A stretch of 64,000 nucleotides of DNA from Apostichopus japonicus (Eukaryota; Echinodermata; Holothuroidea; Aspidochirotida; Stichopodidae): NCBI RefSeq assembly GCF_037975245.1, contig NC_092580.1:1331001-1395000 (forward strand), written 5' to 3'. The notes beneath the pieces are model-generated. The model worked only from the letters and a program-made list of their open reading frames with translations, did no database searches and was not told where the DNA came from. Position 1 is the stretch's first letter; the number at the start of each line of letters is the position of its first letter. A program made the translations under genes and the position numbers. Of the stretch, positions 43,080-53,139 are shown piece by piece.

Positions 43080-43234
43080 CTGTCGTGGCGCGGTTGGTTG
43101 CTCTGTACCTCGAGAGCGTGACGTATTTTGGATCGCGGGCTCGAGACCATGTGGGGGCAGTTTGCTTTTGCCGCGATCTCATACGGTCTCTGGAACTTTA
43201 AGTATTAGAAACGAACATAGATTTATATCAACTG
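43080..43234. repeat. Second isolated A-type monomer inside domain B
   Basis: It has the same sequence type as 40255-40409, including CCATGTGG, at an offset of 2825 bases. It was therefore most likely copied there by a block duplication of its neighbourhood and not by a separate event. Confidence 0.78.
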
Positions 43235-44460
43235 TTGTCGTGGCGCGGTTGGTTGTGCTCTATACCTCGAGAGCGTGACGTATATTGGATCGCGGGCTCG
43301 AGACCAGGCCAGCGCAGTTTGCTTTTGCCTCGATCTTATACGGTCTCTGGAACTTTAAGTATTAGAAACGAACGTAGATTTATATCAACTGCTGTCGTGG
43401 CGCGGTTGGATGTGCTCTGTACCCCGACAGCGTGACTTACTTTGGATCGCGGGCTCGAGACCAGGCCAGCGCAGTTTGCTTTTGCCGCGATCTCATACTG
43501 TCTCTGGAAACTTTAAGTATTAGAAACGAACGTAGATTTATATCAACTGTTGTCGTGGCGCGGTTGGTTGTGCTCTGTACCTCGAGAGCGTGACGTATTT
43601 TGGATCGCGGGCTCGAGAACAGGCCAGCGCAGTTTGCTTTTGCCGCGATCTTATACGGTCTCTGGAACTTTAAGTATTAGAAACGAACATAGATTTATAT
43701 CAACTGCTGTCGTGGCGCGGTTGGTTGTGCTCTGTACCTCGAGAGCGAGACGTATTTTGGATCGCGGGCTCGAGACCCGGCAACCGCAGTTTGGTTTTGC
43801 CGCGATCTTATACGGTCTCTGGAACTTTAAGTATTAGAAACGAACATAGATTTATATCAACTGCTGTCGTGGCGCGGTTGGTTGTGCTCTGTACCTCGAG
43901 AGCGTGACGTATTTTGGATCGCGGGCTCGAGACCAGGTGGGGGCAGTTTGCTTTTGCCGCGATCTTATACGGTCTCTGGAACTTTAAGTATTAGAAACGA
44001 ACATAGATTTATATCAACTGCTGTCGTGGCGCGGTTGGTTGTGCTCTGTACCTCGAGAGCGTGACGTATTTTGGATCGCGGGCTCGAGACCAGGCCAGCG
44101 CAGTTTGCTTTTGCCGCGATCTTATACGGTCTCTGGAACTTTAAGTATTAGAAACGAACATAGATTTATATCAACTGCTGTCGTGGCGCGGTTGGTTGTG
44201 CTCTGTACCTCGAGAGCGTGACGTATTTTGGATCGCGGGCTCGAGACCAGGCCAGCGCAGTTTGCTTTTGCCGCGATCTCATACGGTCTCTGGAACTTTA
44301 AGTATTAGAAACGAACATAGATTTATATCAACTGCTGTCGTGGCGCTGTTGGTTGTGCTCTGTACCTCGAGAGCGTGACGCATTTTGGATCGCGGGCTCG
44401 AGACCAGGCCAGCGCAGTTTGCTTTTGCCGCGATCTGATACGGTCTCTGGAACTTTAAGT

Positions 44461-46170
44461 ATTAGAAACGAACATAGATTTATATCAACTGCTGTCGTGG
44501 CGCGGTTGGTTGCTCTCTGTAACTCGAGAGCGTGACGTATTTTGGATCGCGGGCTCGAGACCAGGCCAGCGCAGTTTGCTTTTGCCGAGATCTATTACGA
44601 TCTCTGGAACTTTAAGTATTAGAAACGAACCAAGATTTATATCAACTGCTGTCGTGGCGCAGATGGTTGTGCTCTATACCTCGAGAGCGAGACGTATTTT
44701 GGATCCTGGGCTCGAGACCCGGCAACCGCAGTTTGCTTTTGCCGCGATCTTATACGGTCTCTGGAACTTTAAGTATTAGAAACGAACATAGATTTATATC
44801 AACTGCTGTCGTGGCGCGGTTGGTTGTGCTCTGTACCTCGAGAACGTGACGTATTTTGGATCGCCGGCTCGAGACCAGGTGGGGGCAGTTTGCTTTTGCC
44901 GCGATCTTATACGGTCTCTGGAACTTTAAGTATTAGAAACGAACATAGATTTATATCAACTGCTGTCGTGGCGCGGTTGGTTGTGCTCTGTACCTCGAGA
45001 GCGTGACGTATTTTGGATCGCGGGCTCGAGAACAGGCCAGCGCAGTTTGCTTTTGCCGCGATCTTATACGGTCTCTGGGAACTTTAAGTATTAGAAACGA
45101 ACATAGATTTATATCAACTGCTGTCGTGGCGCGGTTGGTTGTGCTCTGTACCTCGAGAGCGTGACGTATTTTGGATCGCGGGCTCGAGAACAGGCCAGCG
45201 CAGTTTGCTTTTGCCGCGATCTTATACGGTCTCTGGAACTTTAAGTATTAGAAACGAACATAGATTTATATCAACTGCTGTCGTGGCGCGGTTGGTTGTG
45301 CACTGTACCTCGAGAGCGTGACGTATTTTGGATCGCGGGCTCGAGACCAGGCCAGCGCAGTTTGCTTTTGCCTCGATCTTATACGGTCTCTGGAACTTTA
45401 AGTATTAGAAACGAACATAGATTTATATCAACTGCTGTCGTGGCGCGGTTGGTTGTGCTCTGTACCTCGAGAGCGTAACGTATTTTGGATCCTGGGCTCG
45501 AGACCCGGCCACTGCAGTTTGCTTTTGCCGCGATCTTATACGGTCTCTGGAACTTTAAGTATTAGAAACGAACATAGATTTATATCTACTGCTGTCGTGG
45601 CGCGGTTGCCTGTGCTCTGTACCTCGAGAGCGTGACGTATTTTGGATCGCGGGCTCGAGACCAGGTGGGGGCAGTTTGCTTTTGCCGCGATCTTATACGG
45701 TCTCTGGAACTTTAAGTATTAGAAACGAACAAAGATTTATATCAACTGCTGTCGTGGTGCGGTTGGTTGCTCTCTGTACCTCGAGAGCGTGACGTATTTT
45801 GGATCGCGGGCTCGAGACCAGGCCAGCACAGTTTGCTTTTGCCGCGATCTAATACGATCTCTGGAACTTTAAGTATTAGAAACGAACATAGATTTATATC
45901 AACTGCTGTCGTGGCGCGGTTGGTTGCTCTCTGTACCTCGAGAGCGTGACGTATTTTGGATCGCGGGCTCGAGACCAGGCCAGCACAGTTTGCTTTTGCC
46001 GCGATCTAATACGATCTCTGGAACTTTAAGTATTAGAAACGAACATAGATTTATATCAACTGCTGCCGTGGCGCAGTTGGTTGTGCTCTGTACCTTGAGA
46101 GCGAGACGTATTTTGGATTCTCGGCTCGAGACCTGGCCACCGCAGTTTGCTTTTGCCGCGATCTTATACT
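44461..46170. repeat. Diverged right edge of the satellite array
   Basis: Monomers become visibly less uniform towards the unique flank. Examples are GGTTGCTCTCTG instead of GGTTGTGCTCTG, CCTGGGCTCGAGACCCGG, GAACCAAGATTT, CGCGGTTGCCTGTGC, and in the last unit GGATTCTCGGCTCGAGACCTGG. Greater divergence at an array border is what unequal crossing-over models predict, because end monomers are homogenised least. The last monomer stops after CGCGATCTTATACT at about 46170. Confidence 0.85.
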
Positions 46171-46179
46171 GCTAACCCC

Positions 46180-46804
46180 TACTGCTTACACAGTATTGCT
46201 CATATGTGTATCTACACACTTCACCGTGTGTACTGAAATGTCTGAAAATACATCTTTATGGACCAAAAATGATAATTGCATAGAATTCTGTTGTGGTTTA
46301 TATTGTGACGACAATAAAAAGTATCATTTTGGTAATAACAAAAAATCATCTCTCACTTTAGGTGGCATACTCCTATTGGAGTCTATATCAATCCGCTCAA
46401 AAGCAGCGGGAGAACATCTTTTTGTGACCTGTTATCAATCATGATCTAGTTTTTTTGTGGCATGCATGCTAAAGAGCATTAATGGAAGTACATGTGGTGA
46501 GAAAATTGGGTCAATTGAGGCTATTTTAGACCCCTTTATGCCTCCCAGGATCAGCGTAGGAAATTTGTTTACCACTGAGTGAAGAGGTTTGTTTACAAGT
46601 GACGAAAACTTCCGGCTCGGATAGCAAAAAATCTTCATGATCATGGTACGGAAACCTGATGATGCCATGAATGGCCAATTTGTCAGCTATCCGGTGATGG
46701 GTAGCGTTTAGCTAGTGAAAACTTCTATCTAGACTAAGAGACCACATTACTTTTGTGAGTTAGTGTGTAAGTCAATGGGGCTTTTAATGGGCGTATGCTA
46801 CCTT
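46180..46804. repeat. Dispersed repeat, copy 1, abutting the satellite
   Basis: From TACTGCTTACACAGTATTGC onward this segment is closely similar to 48616-49267. It begins within about ten bases of the satellite end. It consists of about 180 bases of shared lead sequence (CTGAAAATACATC, GTGACGAC, AGTATCATTTTGG) followed by a MITE-like unit. No coding potential is credible: short open frames here are not conserved between the copies. Confidence 0.85.
46361..46802. mobile_element. MITE-like element, copy 1 (GGTGGCATACTCC family)
   Basis: The left end GGTGGCATACTCCTATT and the right end AATGGGCGTATGCTACC form an imperfect terminal inverted repeat. Both ends are flanked by TTA, a possible 3-bp target duplication as used by PIF/Harbinger-type elements. 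TTAA (piggyBac-type) cannot be excluded. The unit is about 442 bp and has no transposase, so it is non-autonomous. Four related copies lie in this window. Confidence 0.55.
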
Positions 46805-48615
46805 AAGCAAATATGCTAAAATTTTTCATTTTAAGTGCTAGAAGTCCCAATTTTGGACCAAAGTAGTTGCTATGGTGTGTAAATATGGTTTTCAAGCAAA
46901 CGTCTGAAAATTCAAGCTTGGATGATTTTTACGCATAAATTAGTATTACAGACTTAAAGTACCACAAAGAGCATGTGCGTTTCTATACATGAGACCAGAA
47001 CAACATTTTGAGCATTTCTGACCAGTTTTCCTCCCCAATAAACTATTGGGTCATTAAGCCTTGACCTACCAAAGCTTCCGTAATTTGATTCATTCCTTGA
47101 CCCTGCTAAGTAGGTGCCAAATGCACGATATTCAAAATCCTTCAGAATCAGACCAAAATGCCTGCCGTGTGTGTGACGTGAATGACTTAGTTCAGTGAAA
47201 TTTGACATCCGTGGGCACCTAAAGTACATGGTAACCATATTTTAGGTTATTTTTGCTAAAGTTGGAAGTACCTGGTGTTGACTAAAGACAAATACTCAGT
47301 TTCAATGCATGAAATACCCATAATGTTGTTAGCTTAGGCCTCAGGTTCATAATGGCGCTACGTTAGTACCCTAGACCACGTCTACACCAGCTGTAGCACA
47401 ATGTGAGGTCTGTATCCTAAGTGGAGTGGCTGCTGAGTGCTAAAACCTTACACAGAGAATGTTTTGAGTCTTATTTAGCAAATAATCCACAAAGGTATGC
47501 ATTTTCTGCTCCTACATATGTGCATCAAGGGGTTTTGAGCCTATTTTCACTATCATTAGTTTTCTGTTGTTTTGTCAATTTTCAGAGAAAGTTGATGTGC
47601 CAAGTCCTCAGCATTCACAGCGATATACTTTGAATGGGTGTGGTATCAATGGCCTCAACTGGTTAGATGAGGTAACAACAAATCCCAAACAACTCTGACA
47701 GCAGAAAGAGATATCCTGATGCTTCCATGGGAGATCTACTGTAGTAACTACTGTACAGTATAGGAACCAGTGCTCGCCACCAATGGAGAATAAGGTAATT
47801 TGACGTTGTTGTTCTTTGCCGAGCAACAAATTTGAATGTTTTATCATGAAATATGCCCCCCTATCCACCTCTCTTCCCTTATAACTGTCTTTAATACATT
47901 GTAACAACCTATGCACAAACCTTTAAATGGACTGGATATGCTGTTGAGGTGAACAGTGTATCTAGATAGCATTTCAGTATTTGTTCCTTTTGACTACTGT
48001 ACATACTGTTACAGTGTGTTTCAGTGTGTGGCCGTTGAGCGTGTCGTATCAAGAATATAGGAGGCGATCATTTATTTAGTAACAGACTTGGTTTATTATT
48101 GTACTTCAGTAGCCATATTCAATGGAGTGCACAGACTCGTAGTGTGTAATATGAAGAGCAAGTACGGTAGCTCATATTGATCAGCTACATAAATGTACTT
48201 GTCACACAGTGAGGCTGTGGTTTACAAATCCCGATGATCCAGTTTTGGCAAAGAACACCTTCAATTCTCTTCTCTTATTCTTAGTAACTTAGCAGTTGCA
48301 CTGGAGTGACATGCAATATCAGTTTAACATGTTCCAAACAGTTCAGGAATACATTGGGGTATGTCCTGTAGGTCAGTTTGGGAGGAATCAGCTGAGCTAA
48401 ACAAAAGTAGTTTTCATCACTTTTCAGAGCCAGAGACGAAAAAACCCTCCCCGCAGACCCTTCTCTGGATGACGTTTCTGCAGGTAGGGCAAGCCAGACC
48501 AAGTGGGCGGTGATCAGGAATACCAATACAACCTGCAGGAATCATAGATGCACCCAAATTGGTCAAGCTTATCAAAATTGGTGACTGGAAATGTTGTTGC
48601 AGTCGTAGACCTGGT
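46805..48615. other. Unannotated single-copy-like stretch
   Basis: I see no supportable gene here. AT-rich sequence with short open frames on both strands (for example 46954-47238 minus and 48281-48526 minus) shows no recognisable motif. A small palindrome-rich spot (CTACTGTAGTAACTACTG) lies near 47738. Confidence 0.5.
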
Positions 48616-49267
48616 TACTGCTTACACAGTATTGCTCATATGTGTATTTACACACTGCACCTTGCATACTGAAATCTCTGAAAATACATCTTTATGGATC
48701 TAACATGATAATTGCATAGAATTTTGTTGTGGTTTATATTGTGACGACTATAAAAAGTATCATTTTGGTATTAAAAAAAAAATTCATATCTCACATAAGG
48801 TGGCATACTCCTATTAGAGTCTATATCAGTCCGCTCGATTGTTCTCCTTCAAGAAAAGTGCCAAAAAGCAGCAGGGGAACATCTTTTGTGACCTGTTATC
48901 AATCATGATCTAGTTTTTTGTGGCTTGCATGTTGAAGAGCATTAATGGAAGTACATGTAGTGAGAAAATTGTGTCAATTGAGGCCATTTCAGACCCCTTT
49001 AAGGCCTCCCAGGAGCAGCGTAGGAAAATTGTTTACCACTGAGTGAAGAGGTTTGTTTACAAGTGACAAAAACTTCCGGCTCGGATAGCAAAAAATCTAC
49101 ATGGTCATGATACGGAAAATTGATGATGCCATAAAAGGCCAACTTGACAGCTATCCGGTGATGGGTAGCGTTTAGCTAGTGAAAACTTCTCTCTAGACTT
49201 AGAGACCACATTACTTTTGTGATTTAGTGTGTAAGTCAATGGCGCTTTTAATGGGCGTATGCTACCT
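48616..49267. repeat. Dispersed repeat, copy 2
   Basis: This is the second copy of the 46180-46804 repeat in the same orientation. Both the lead sequence and the MITE-like unit are present, so the element inserted before the larger segment was duplicated. This copy carries a further stretch (CGATTGTTCTCCTTCAAGAA) that copy 1 lacks. Confidence 0.85.
48799..49266. mobile_element. MITE-like element, copy 2 (GGTGGCATACTCC family)
   Basis: The same termini as copy 1 are present: GGTGGCATACTCCTATTAG at the left and GGGCGTATGCTACC at the right. The flanks are TAA on the left and TGA on the right. It is about 468 bp with no coding region. Confidence 0.55.
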
Positions 49268-49370
49268 GAAGGATTCTTGCCAGGTTTGTTACTGTTTAAG
49301 CTTTTTATATGGACAAGAGTTCACTCTTGTAGCTACATAGTGATTCCAAACACAACCTTTGATTCAAGTC

Positions 49371-49772
49371 CTACAATTCTTCCATATCAGAAAGACCTAT
49401 AGGGTCGTCCCCACATCCATTGCTTGTCTCTCTGTGAGCCATCATAGCACTGTGATAGGCCCTTAATAGAGCTTGCAAATTAACAAACCTGTTTCCTGTA
49501 GATTCTGCAAACATGGTTTGTTGTGACTGAGTTGAAAATATCTCATGTCCTTTATCTGCTGGGTTAATTACTCTCTCATACTCTTCCTTGTCGAGCCTTC
49601 TATAAGCAGGTTTGCAAGAGGAATTAGTTGCCATATCTGTATCAGAAGAGCTAGGAATATCACCAGTGCAATTGGCATCAGCTTCACCAGCTGTTCAAGC
49701 AGTAAAGCCAAACCTGTTACCTGGCTTGAAGGTTATTACATGCCTATCAAACATGCCTTTCCTTCTACCCAT
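49371..49772 (-). pseudogene. Unrecognised coding remnant with one in-frame stop
   Basis: On the minus strand an open frame begins with MGRRKGMFDRHV at 49772. It is broken by a TGA at 49695-49697, then continues in the same frame for about 105 codons, including PAYRRLDKEEYERVI and ending LSDMEEL. It is hydrophilic and has protein-like composition, with a Met 18 residues after the stop that would give an 87-residue product. I do not recognise the family. The last third overlaps the block duplicated at 54548, where the same frame is largely preserved (VNLQ, LLRA, HSAMMAHR). It could be a decayed exon or chance. Confidence that it was once coding is low to moderate. Confidence 0.3.
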
Positions 49773-50660
49773 TGTTCTAAATACTAATCAGTTTGTATCC
49801 TTAAAACATACCAATTTTCCAGTGACCTATTCACTAGTTTTGTTTGTAAGCATTTATTGGAAGTCTAAGCAGTTGAATAGCTACACATAGAATGATACAA
49901 GACAAGACTTACACTGAGAAACTAGTCAATATGATCGACTACAACTAGTTTGGAATGTTGTTTGAACAGCGCCCTCATTCTAGATCCGGTCACAGCTAGT
50001 GCATAGATCTCCTAAGTAGTTTTTGCACCAAAATCTGACAAAATACCTTTGAAAAGCAGTGCCAAAGTAACAAGTAACTTTTTCTCTTTCACTTTAGAGC
50101 CACAGCTAAGGGCGCATGCTTACTGGATGCTGGAAGTGATCAAATTTTCAGAGGGAAGAAGGCCAACCAAGTTTCCACCAGAGGGGGTAAGTAGCACCAA
50201 ACTGAGGGACTGTGCTTAAAACACATTGTGTGGACCCAAGAACAATTTAGACATTCAGTAGATGCCTGTCATGCTGATGGAATGACTTCTTATCACACTA
50301 GGGAATATGTCAATCATTGGGCTCTCACTTGTTTAAAGTTCAGTACTGTATTATTCATATACACTGTACAACATGTGTCAAACACCATATGAAGATTCAC
50401 CCAATAGACAGAGATACACAGAAATGATGTAAGTCACAACTTCTCAAACTATCATAAGAAGGAGGTTTAATGTGGAGTTTAAATATCTCAGCTGTTACTT
50501 AAGGTGGCATACTCCTATTAGCATCTATATCAACCTGCACAAGTGTTCTCCTTCAGGAAAAGTTCCAAAGAGCAACAGGAGAACATCTTTGTTTATATCT
50601 TATCAATTAGGATCTGGTTTTCTTGGTTTGGCTGCAATGGAGTATGAATGGAAGTACAAG
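49425..50660. repeat. Duplicated block, copy I
   Basis: Long stretches match 54548-56770 in the same orientation. Shared landmarks are ATCCATTGCTTG with GAGCCATCATAGCACTGTGA, then CAGTGACCTATTCACTAG, GAACAGCGCCCTCATTCTAGA, GATCAAATTTTCAGAGGG, CACACTAGGGAATATGTCA, and a MITE end at the right. Where copy II holds a retrotransposon fragment, this copy instead holds about 250 bases of the coding-like remnant on the minus strand. Confidence 0.85.
50098..50186 (+). other. Candidate internal exon (copy I)
   Basis: A pyrimidine-rich tract ending in TTTAG precedes an 89-base open segment that is followed by GGTAAGTAG, a good splice donor. One frame is open throughout and reads protein-like (LRAHAYWMLEVIKFSEGRRP). 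The duplicated copy at 56260-56340 differs by a six-base, frame-preserving insertion (TGCGTC) but has lost the donor GT (GATAAG). I cannot assign a family, and no neighbouring exon is recognised, so this is a candidate only. Confidence 0.3.
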
Positions 50661-50835
50661 TGGTACACAGATTGGGTCAGTTGAGGCAAGTTTAGACCAC
50701 TTTAGGTCTCCCTGGAGCAGCATATGAACATTGTTTACTGCTGAGTAAAGAGGTTTGTTTACAAGTGAAGAAAATTTCAAGCTCTCATAGGAAACAAAAA
50801 GTCTGCACAGTCATGATAAAGAAACTTGAGGTTCA
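50503..50835. mobile_element. MITE-like element, copy 3, right end missing
   Basis: The left terminus GGTGGCATACTCCTATTAG follows TTAA. Internal landmarks match copies 1 and 2 (GTACAAGTGG, TTGTTTACTGCTGAGTAAAG, GAGGTTTGTTTACAAGTGA). Similarity fades near 50835 without the GCGTATGCTACC end, so the copy is truncated or diverged. Confidence 0.5.
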
Positions 50836-52105
50836 AATGAATGTGATAAATTTATTAGAATAAACCAAAAGCAAATAGAATAAAGGGTAATTTAAACCAA
50901 GAAATACTGCACGACGCAACTCACATGCATACCTGTAAATGTTACCCACGCACGACGACACATACAACACTGACACGTAAAGGGAAACACAGCATCACAC
51001 GCATTAAAACAATCGAAGACCATTAACAGGGTGTACTGCTGAGTTTCTGGAGAAAGATTGTAAAACAAACCACCTGCTGCTGAAGAAACAAAGTCTAAAC
51101 ATTCAAGAGTTCTGCTGCCTCCATTGGTCTTTATTATAACTTTCTGTCAAATATCATTGGAGATATGGATATTTTGGCTTCCAGATTAAAGGTACAAAGC
51201 CAACATGTCTGGGAGGAAATGCTCCTAAAAAGGTCAATGCCCGTTCACTGATGCACATATTATATGACATCACGGTCACGCCAATACATGTGTCTAAATG
51301 CTTCAAAGCATGCCTTTTCTTTCATTGTTGATGCTGGATCTGGAAAATAACCATTTCATCCTTAATTAAAAGTCTTGAATTTTAATATATCAACACTGAG
51401 GGAACCCTGAAGGATTGATAATCAACACAATCGTAGAATAGAAAAGGTGAGGGATTTCTCAACTAAGGCTTCCTATACAATTGAGTTTTCTCCTGGCATC
51501 TTGAATCCAGTGAAATGACCATTGGCTGGAAACTCACTTCTGATTCTTTGGACTGCACATGATGGTAGCACAACCCTGACGTGTCTTGCTAGGAACCCCC
51601 AGCACCTTTGAACCTGTTGACCGTAGGCTATGTATCTGTACTGCCTAAAGAAAAATATTGAAAGTTCAAAATGTATGAATGTTGGCCCATGATGTCCACA
51701 ATAACAAGCAGGGATACAATGTACAGTTATGGTTACATTTGTTGTGAATTTACACCTTCCATATTTCATGAAACATTCTTTTGTTCAGACAATTGATTTG
51801 CAAAACTCCAGGCCTAAGTACTAGCCTAGTAATAATGAGTATAAAATGACACATATGCCTACCTAGCATGGCTGCATAATGCAGCTTACGTCCCGAGCCA
51901 AACTTTCAGTATGTAACCACCACTACTACTACTACTACGCACCATACTGAACATGTATGAATACATAGCCAACACACAGTACATATGGGTTGTAAGGATT
52001 CTATGGTTGTAAGTCACCGTAACACAACTCACAATATGGTTAAGGCAGTTCCTCGAATTCCAACCACACATGCACAAAATGGACTGGATTTTGTTTGCTT
52101 CATTA
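50836..52105. other. Non-coding stretch with a short ACT microsatellite
   Basis: No gene can be supported. A small (ACT)n tract is present at about 51922-51938. Short open frames on the minus strand at 51473-51769 and 51886-52077 show no recognisable domain. The latter could be a degraded downstream part of the remnant at 52106-52405, because it contains a CMCG string, but that is speculation. Confidence 0.4.
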
Positions 52106-52405
52106 CTAAATTCTTACCACGTTGTATGCTCCTTGCAATAGTTCCGAACGGGTTTCTTCTTCGATATGTTGTGGAGCTTCAATTTCGGCTCATTTGACAG
52201 GCTCGAACTGATACGGTTCTATATCCTAACAGTAACACCTCAGGTCCACCCTCAACATTTGGTTCAATATTGGCATGATCATCGCCTTCACTCTCTGCTT
52301 CGAATATTAGAAAGGGCACTCCAATTCTAGTACAATTTCACTGCCTGGTGAAGAACCACTATCACTTTGAACTTCGGTTGCCACATTTGGTTCTAAATCT
52401 GACAT
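52106..52405 (-). pseudogene. Broken acidic coding remnant with a YxFEP motif (P2X7-tail-like family?)
   Basis: On the minus strand a frame starts MSDLEPNVATEVQSDSGSS at 52405. After a frameshift it continues as an acidic stretch (EAESEGDDHANIEPN). After another shift it reads IEPYQFEPV, then a stop, then AEIEAPQHIEEETR. The acidic N-terminus followed by 'IxPYxFEP' resembles invertebrate proteins carrying the P2X7 intracellular-tail-like domain; that link is from family knowledge and not proven here. The conserved cysteine-rich domain that should follow is not clearly present. Two frameshifts and a stop mark it as a pseudogene, possibly part of a multicopy family. Confidence 0.35.
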
Positions 52406-53139
52406 TCCACGGGAAATTTAGATTTGATTTCGCGCTGACTTGTTATCGATTGTTTTGTGTATTTATGTACACTTGTCGGAGTGTAGGTATGATATATGTT
52501 CGGAGGAAACAGCGAGAGCAAATCGTGTTCCTAAAATGTTGTCACATTAGGTCATGAGATTACGAAAAAAAATTTCGAAGGGAAAAATCAAGTTTCTAAT
52601 TGGCAGAGTGGTTGATATATGTTCTAGAGAACATGCTTAGATGGATCCCAAAAATACAGGATGTTGAAATTTTCGTGTCGTGGCCATAATAAGTAAGAAT
52701 TTGAAAATTGCCATTTTAGACTCTATGAGCCTTAAGTATAGCTAAGGGTATTGGTTATGATATGTAATCACGGAATATGACAAAAAGGTCTCATCATTTT
52801 ACGCTTGAGTGATTTGGGGGCAAATTTTGTGAAAAATCACCAAAATATCGCAATGTGGCACGAGATTGACACGGAAGTAACAACACATTGGTACACCATG
52901 GCATGTGCCCAAAAATGCACTGATGAAGTAATAATTAGACTGGAAGAACATGTTCATGGCCTGTAGAGACCAATGTACTACCTGTGTCTGTTGTTTTGAT
53001 CTGTGTGTTATTGAGATGTGTAGTAGTACAAGTAAAGGATGGTATAAGGAGCCACTAGTTTCAATGTTAAGCTATTGAACAAGTAAAACCTGAGGAACTG
53101 AAGTTGTACATCTGGTGAGTAGTCTACTTTTATACAGTG
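52406..53139. other. AT-rich non-coding stretch
   Basis: I see nothing supportable here apart from low-complexity AT-rich sequence and short unconserved open frames. Confidence 0.4.

Larger units (their letters stand above)
36790..44230. repeat. Higher-order repeat region in domain B
   Basis: A marked run of monomers recurs four times. It contains GACGTATATTGG, then GGATGTGCTCTGTACCCCGAC, then CTCATACTGTCTC. The copies start at about 36956, 38998, 42294 and 43235. The offsets are 2042, 3296 and 941 bases, close to 13, 21 and 6 monomers of 157 bp. A further block, 38230-39400, recurs at 41526-42700, and 39959-40376 recurs at 42784-43201. This is a young, actively reshuffled part of the array. 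Confidence 0.82.
30206..44460. repeat. Satellite domain B (157-bp monomers)
   Basis: Nearly every monomer is 157 bp with GGTTGTGCTCTG. The segment after the B-box-like motif is either GGCCAGCGCAG or GGTGGGGGCAG, and the two often alternate along the array. This suggests a loose dimer-like higher-order structure. Monomer-to-monomer identity is very high. Larger blocks of 6, 13, 18, 21 and 30 monomers recur, which is the pattern expected from unequal exchange. Confidence 0.9.
1..46170. repeat. Giant tandem satellite array, ~155-157 bp monomer
   Basis: The whole interval is built from one monomer repeated head to tail, about 295 times, with no unrelated insertion that I can see. The phase marker CTGTCGTGGCGCGG recurs every 155, 156 or 157 bases from position 1. 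Each monomer has three parts: a GC-rich part with two CTCGAG sites, a middle ending in TTTGCTTTTGCCGCGATC, and an AT-rich part (AAGTATTAGAAACGAACATAG, then TTTATATCAACTG). The array is cut by the left edge of the window, so its true length is unknown. It ends inside a monomer near 46170. Variation is mostly single substitutions plus two diagnostic indels (GG/GGG before AACTTTAA; GT insertion after GGTT). Short open frames throughout are shadows of the repeat and should not be annotated as genes. Confidence 0.98.

Noticed and set aside
1-46170. CRISPR array or phage repeat
   Set aside because: The repeats are directly adjacent with no unique spacers, the monomer is ~156 bp, and all surrounding signals are eukaryotic.
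1-46170. Hammerhead ribozyme in the satellite monomer (as in retrozymes and some satellites)
   Set aside because: The monomer has a GAAAC string but no CUGANGA core with the required stem II, on the plus strand or in the minus-strand consensus that I checked.
1-46170. CENP-B box in the satellite
   Set aside because: No match to the TTCG-N4-A-N2-CGGG pattern was found in the consensus monomer on either strand. A centromeric role cannot be inferred from sequence here.
1-46170. Ribosomal DNA or intergenic-spacer repeats
   Set aside because: No 5S, 5.8S, 18S or 28S signature is present. The A/B boxes are of tRNA type and not the 5S internal control region.
83-46175. Dozens of open frames of 60-416 codons on both strands of the array
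   Set aside because: They repeat the same 52-residue block, exist on opposite strands of the same DNA, depend on monomer length modulo three, and have no independent coding signal.
46954-47238. 94-codon minus-strand frame
   Set aside because: No domain, no conserved copy and no splice context; kept only as an unannotated stretch.
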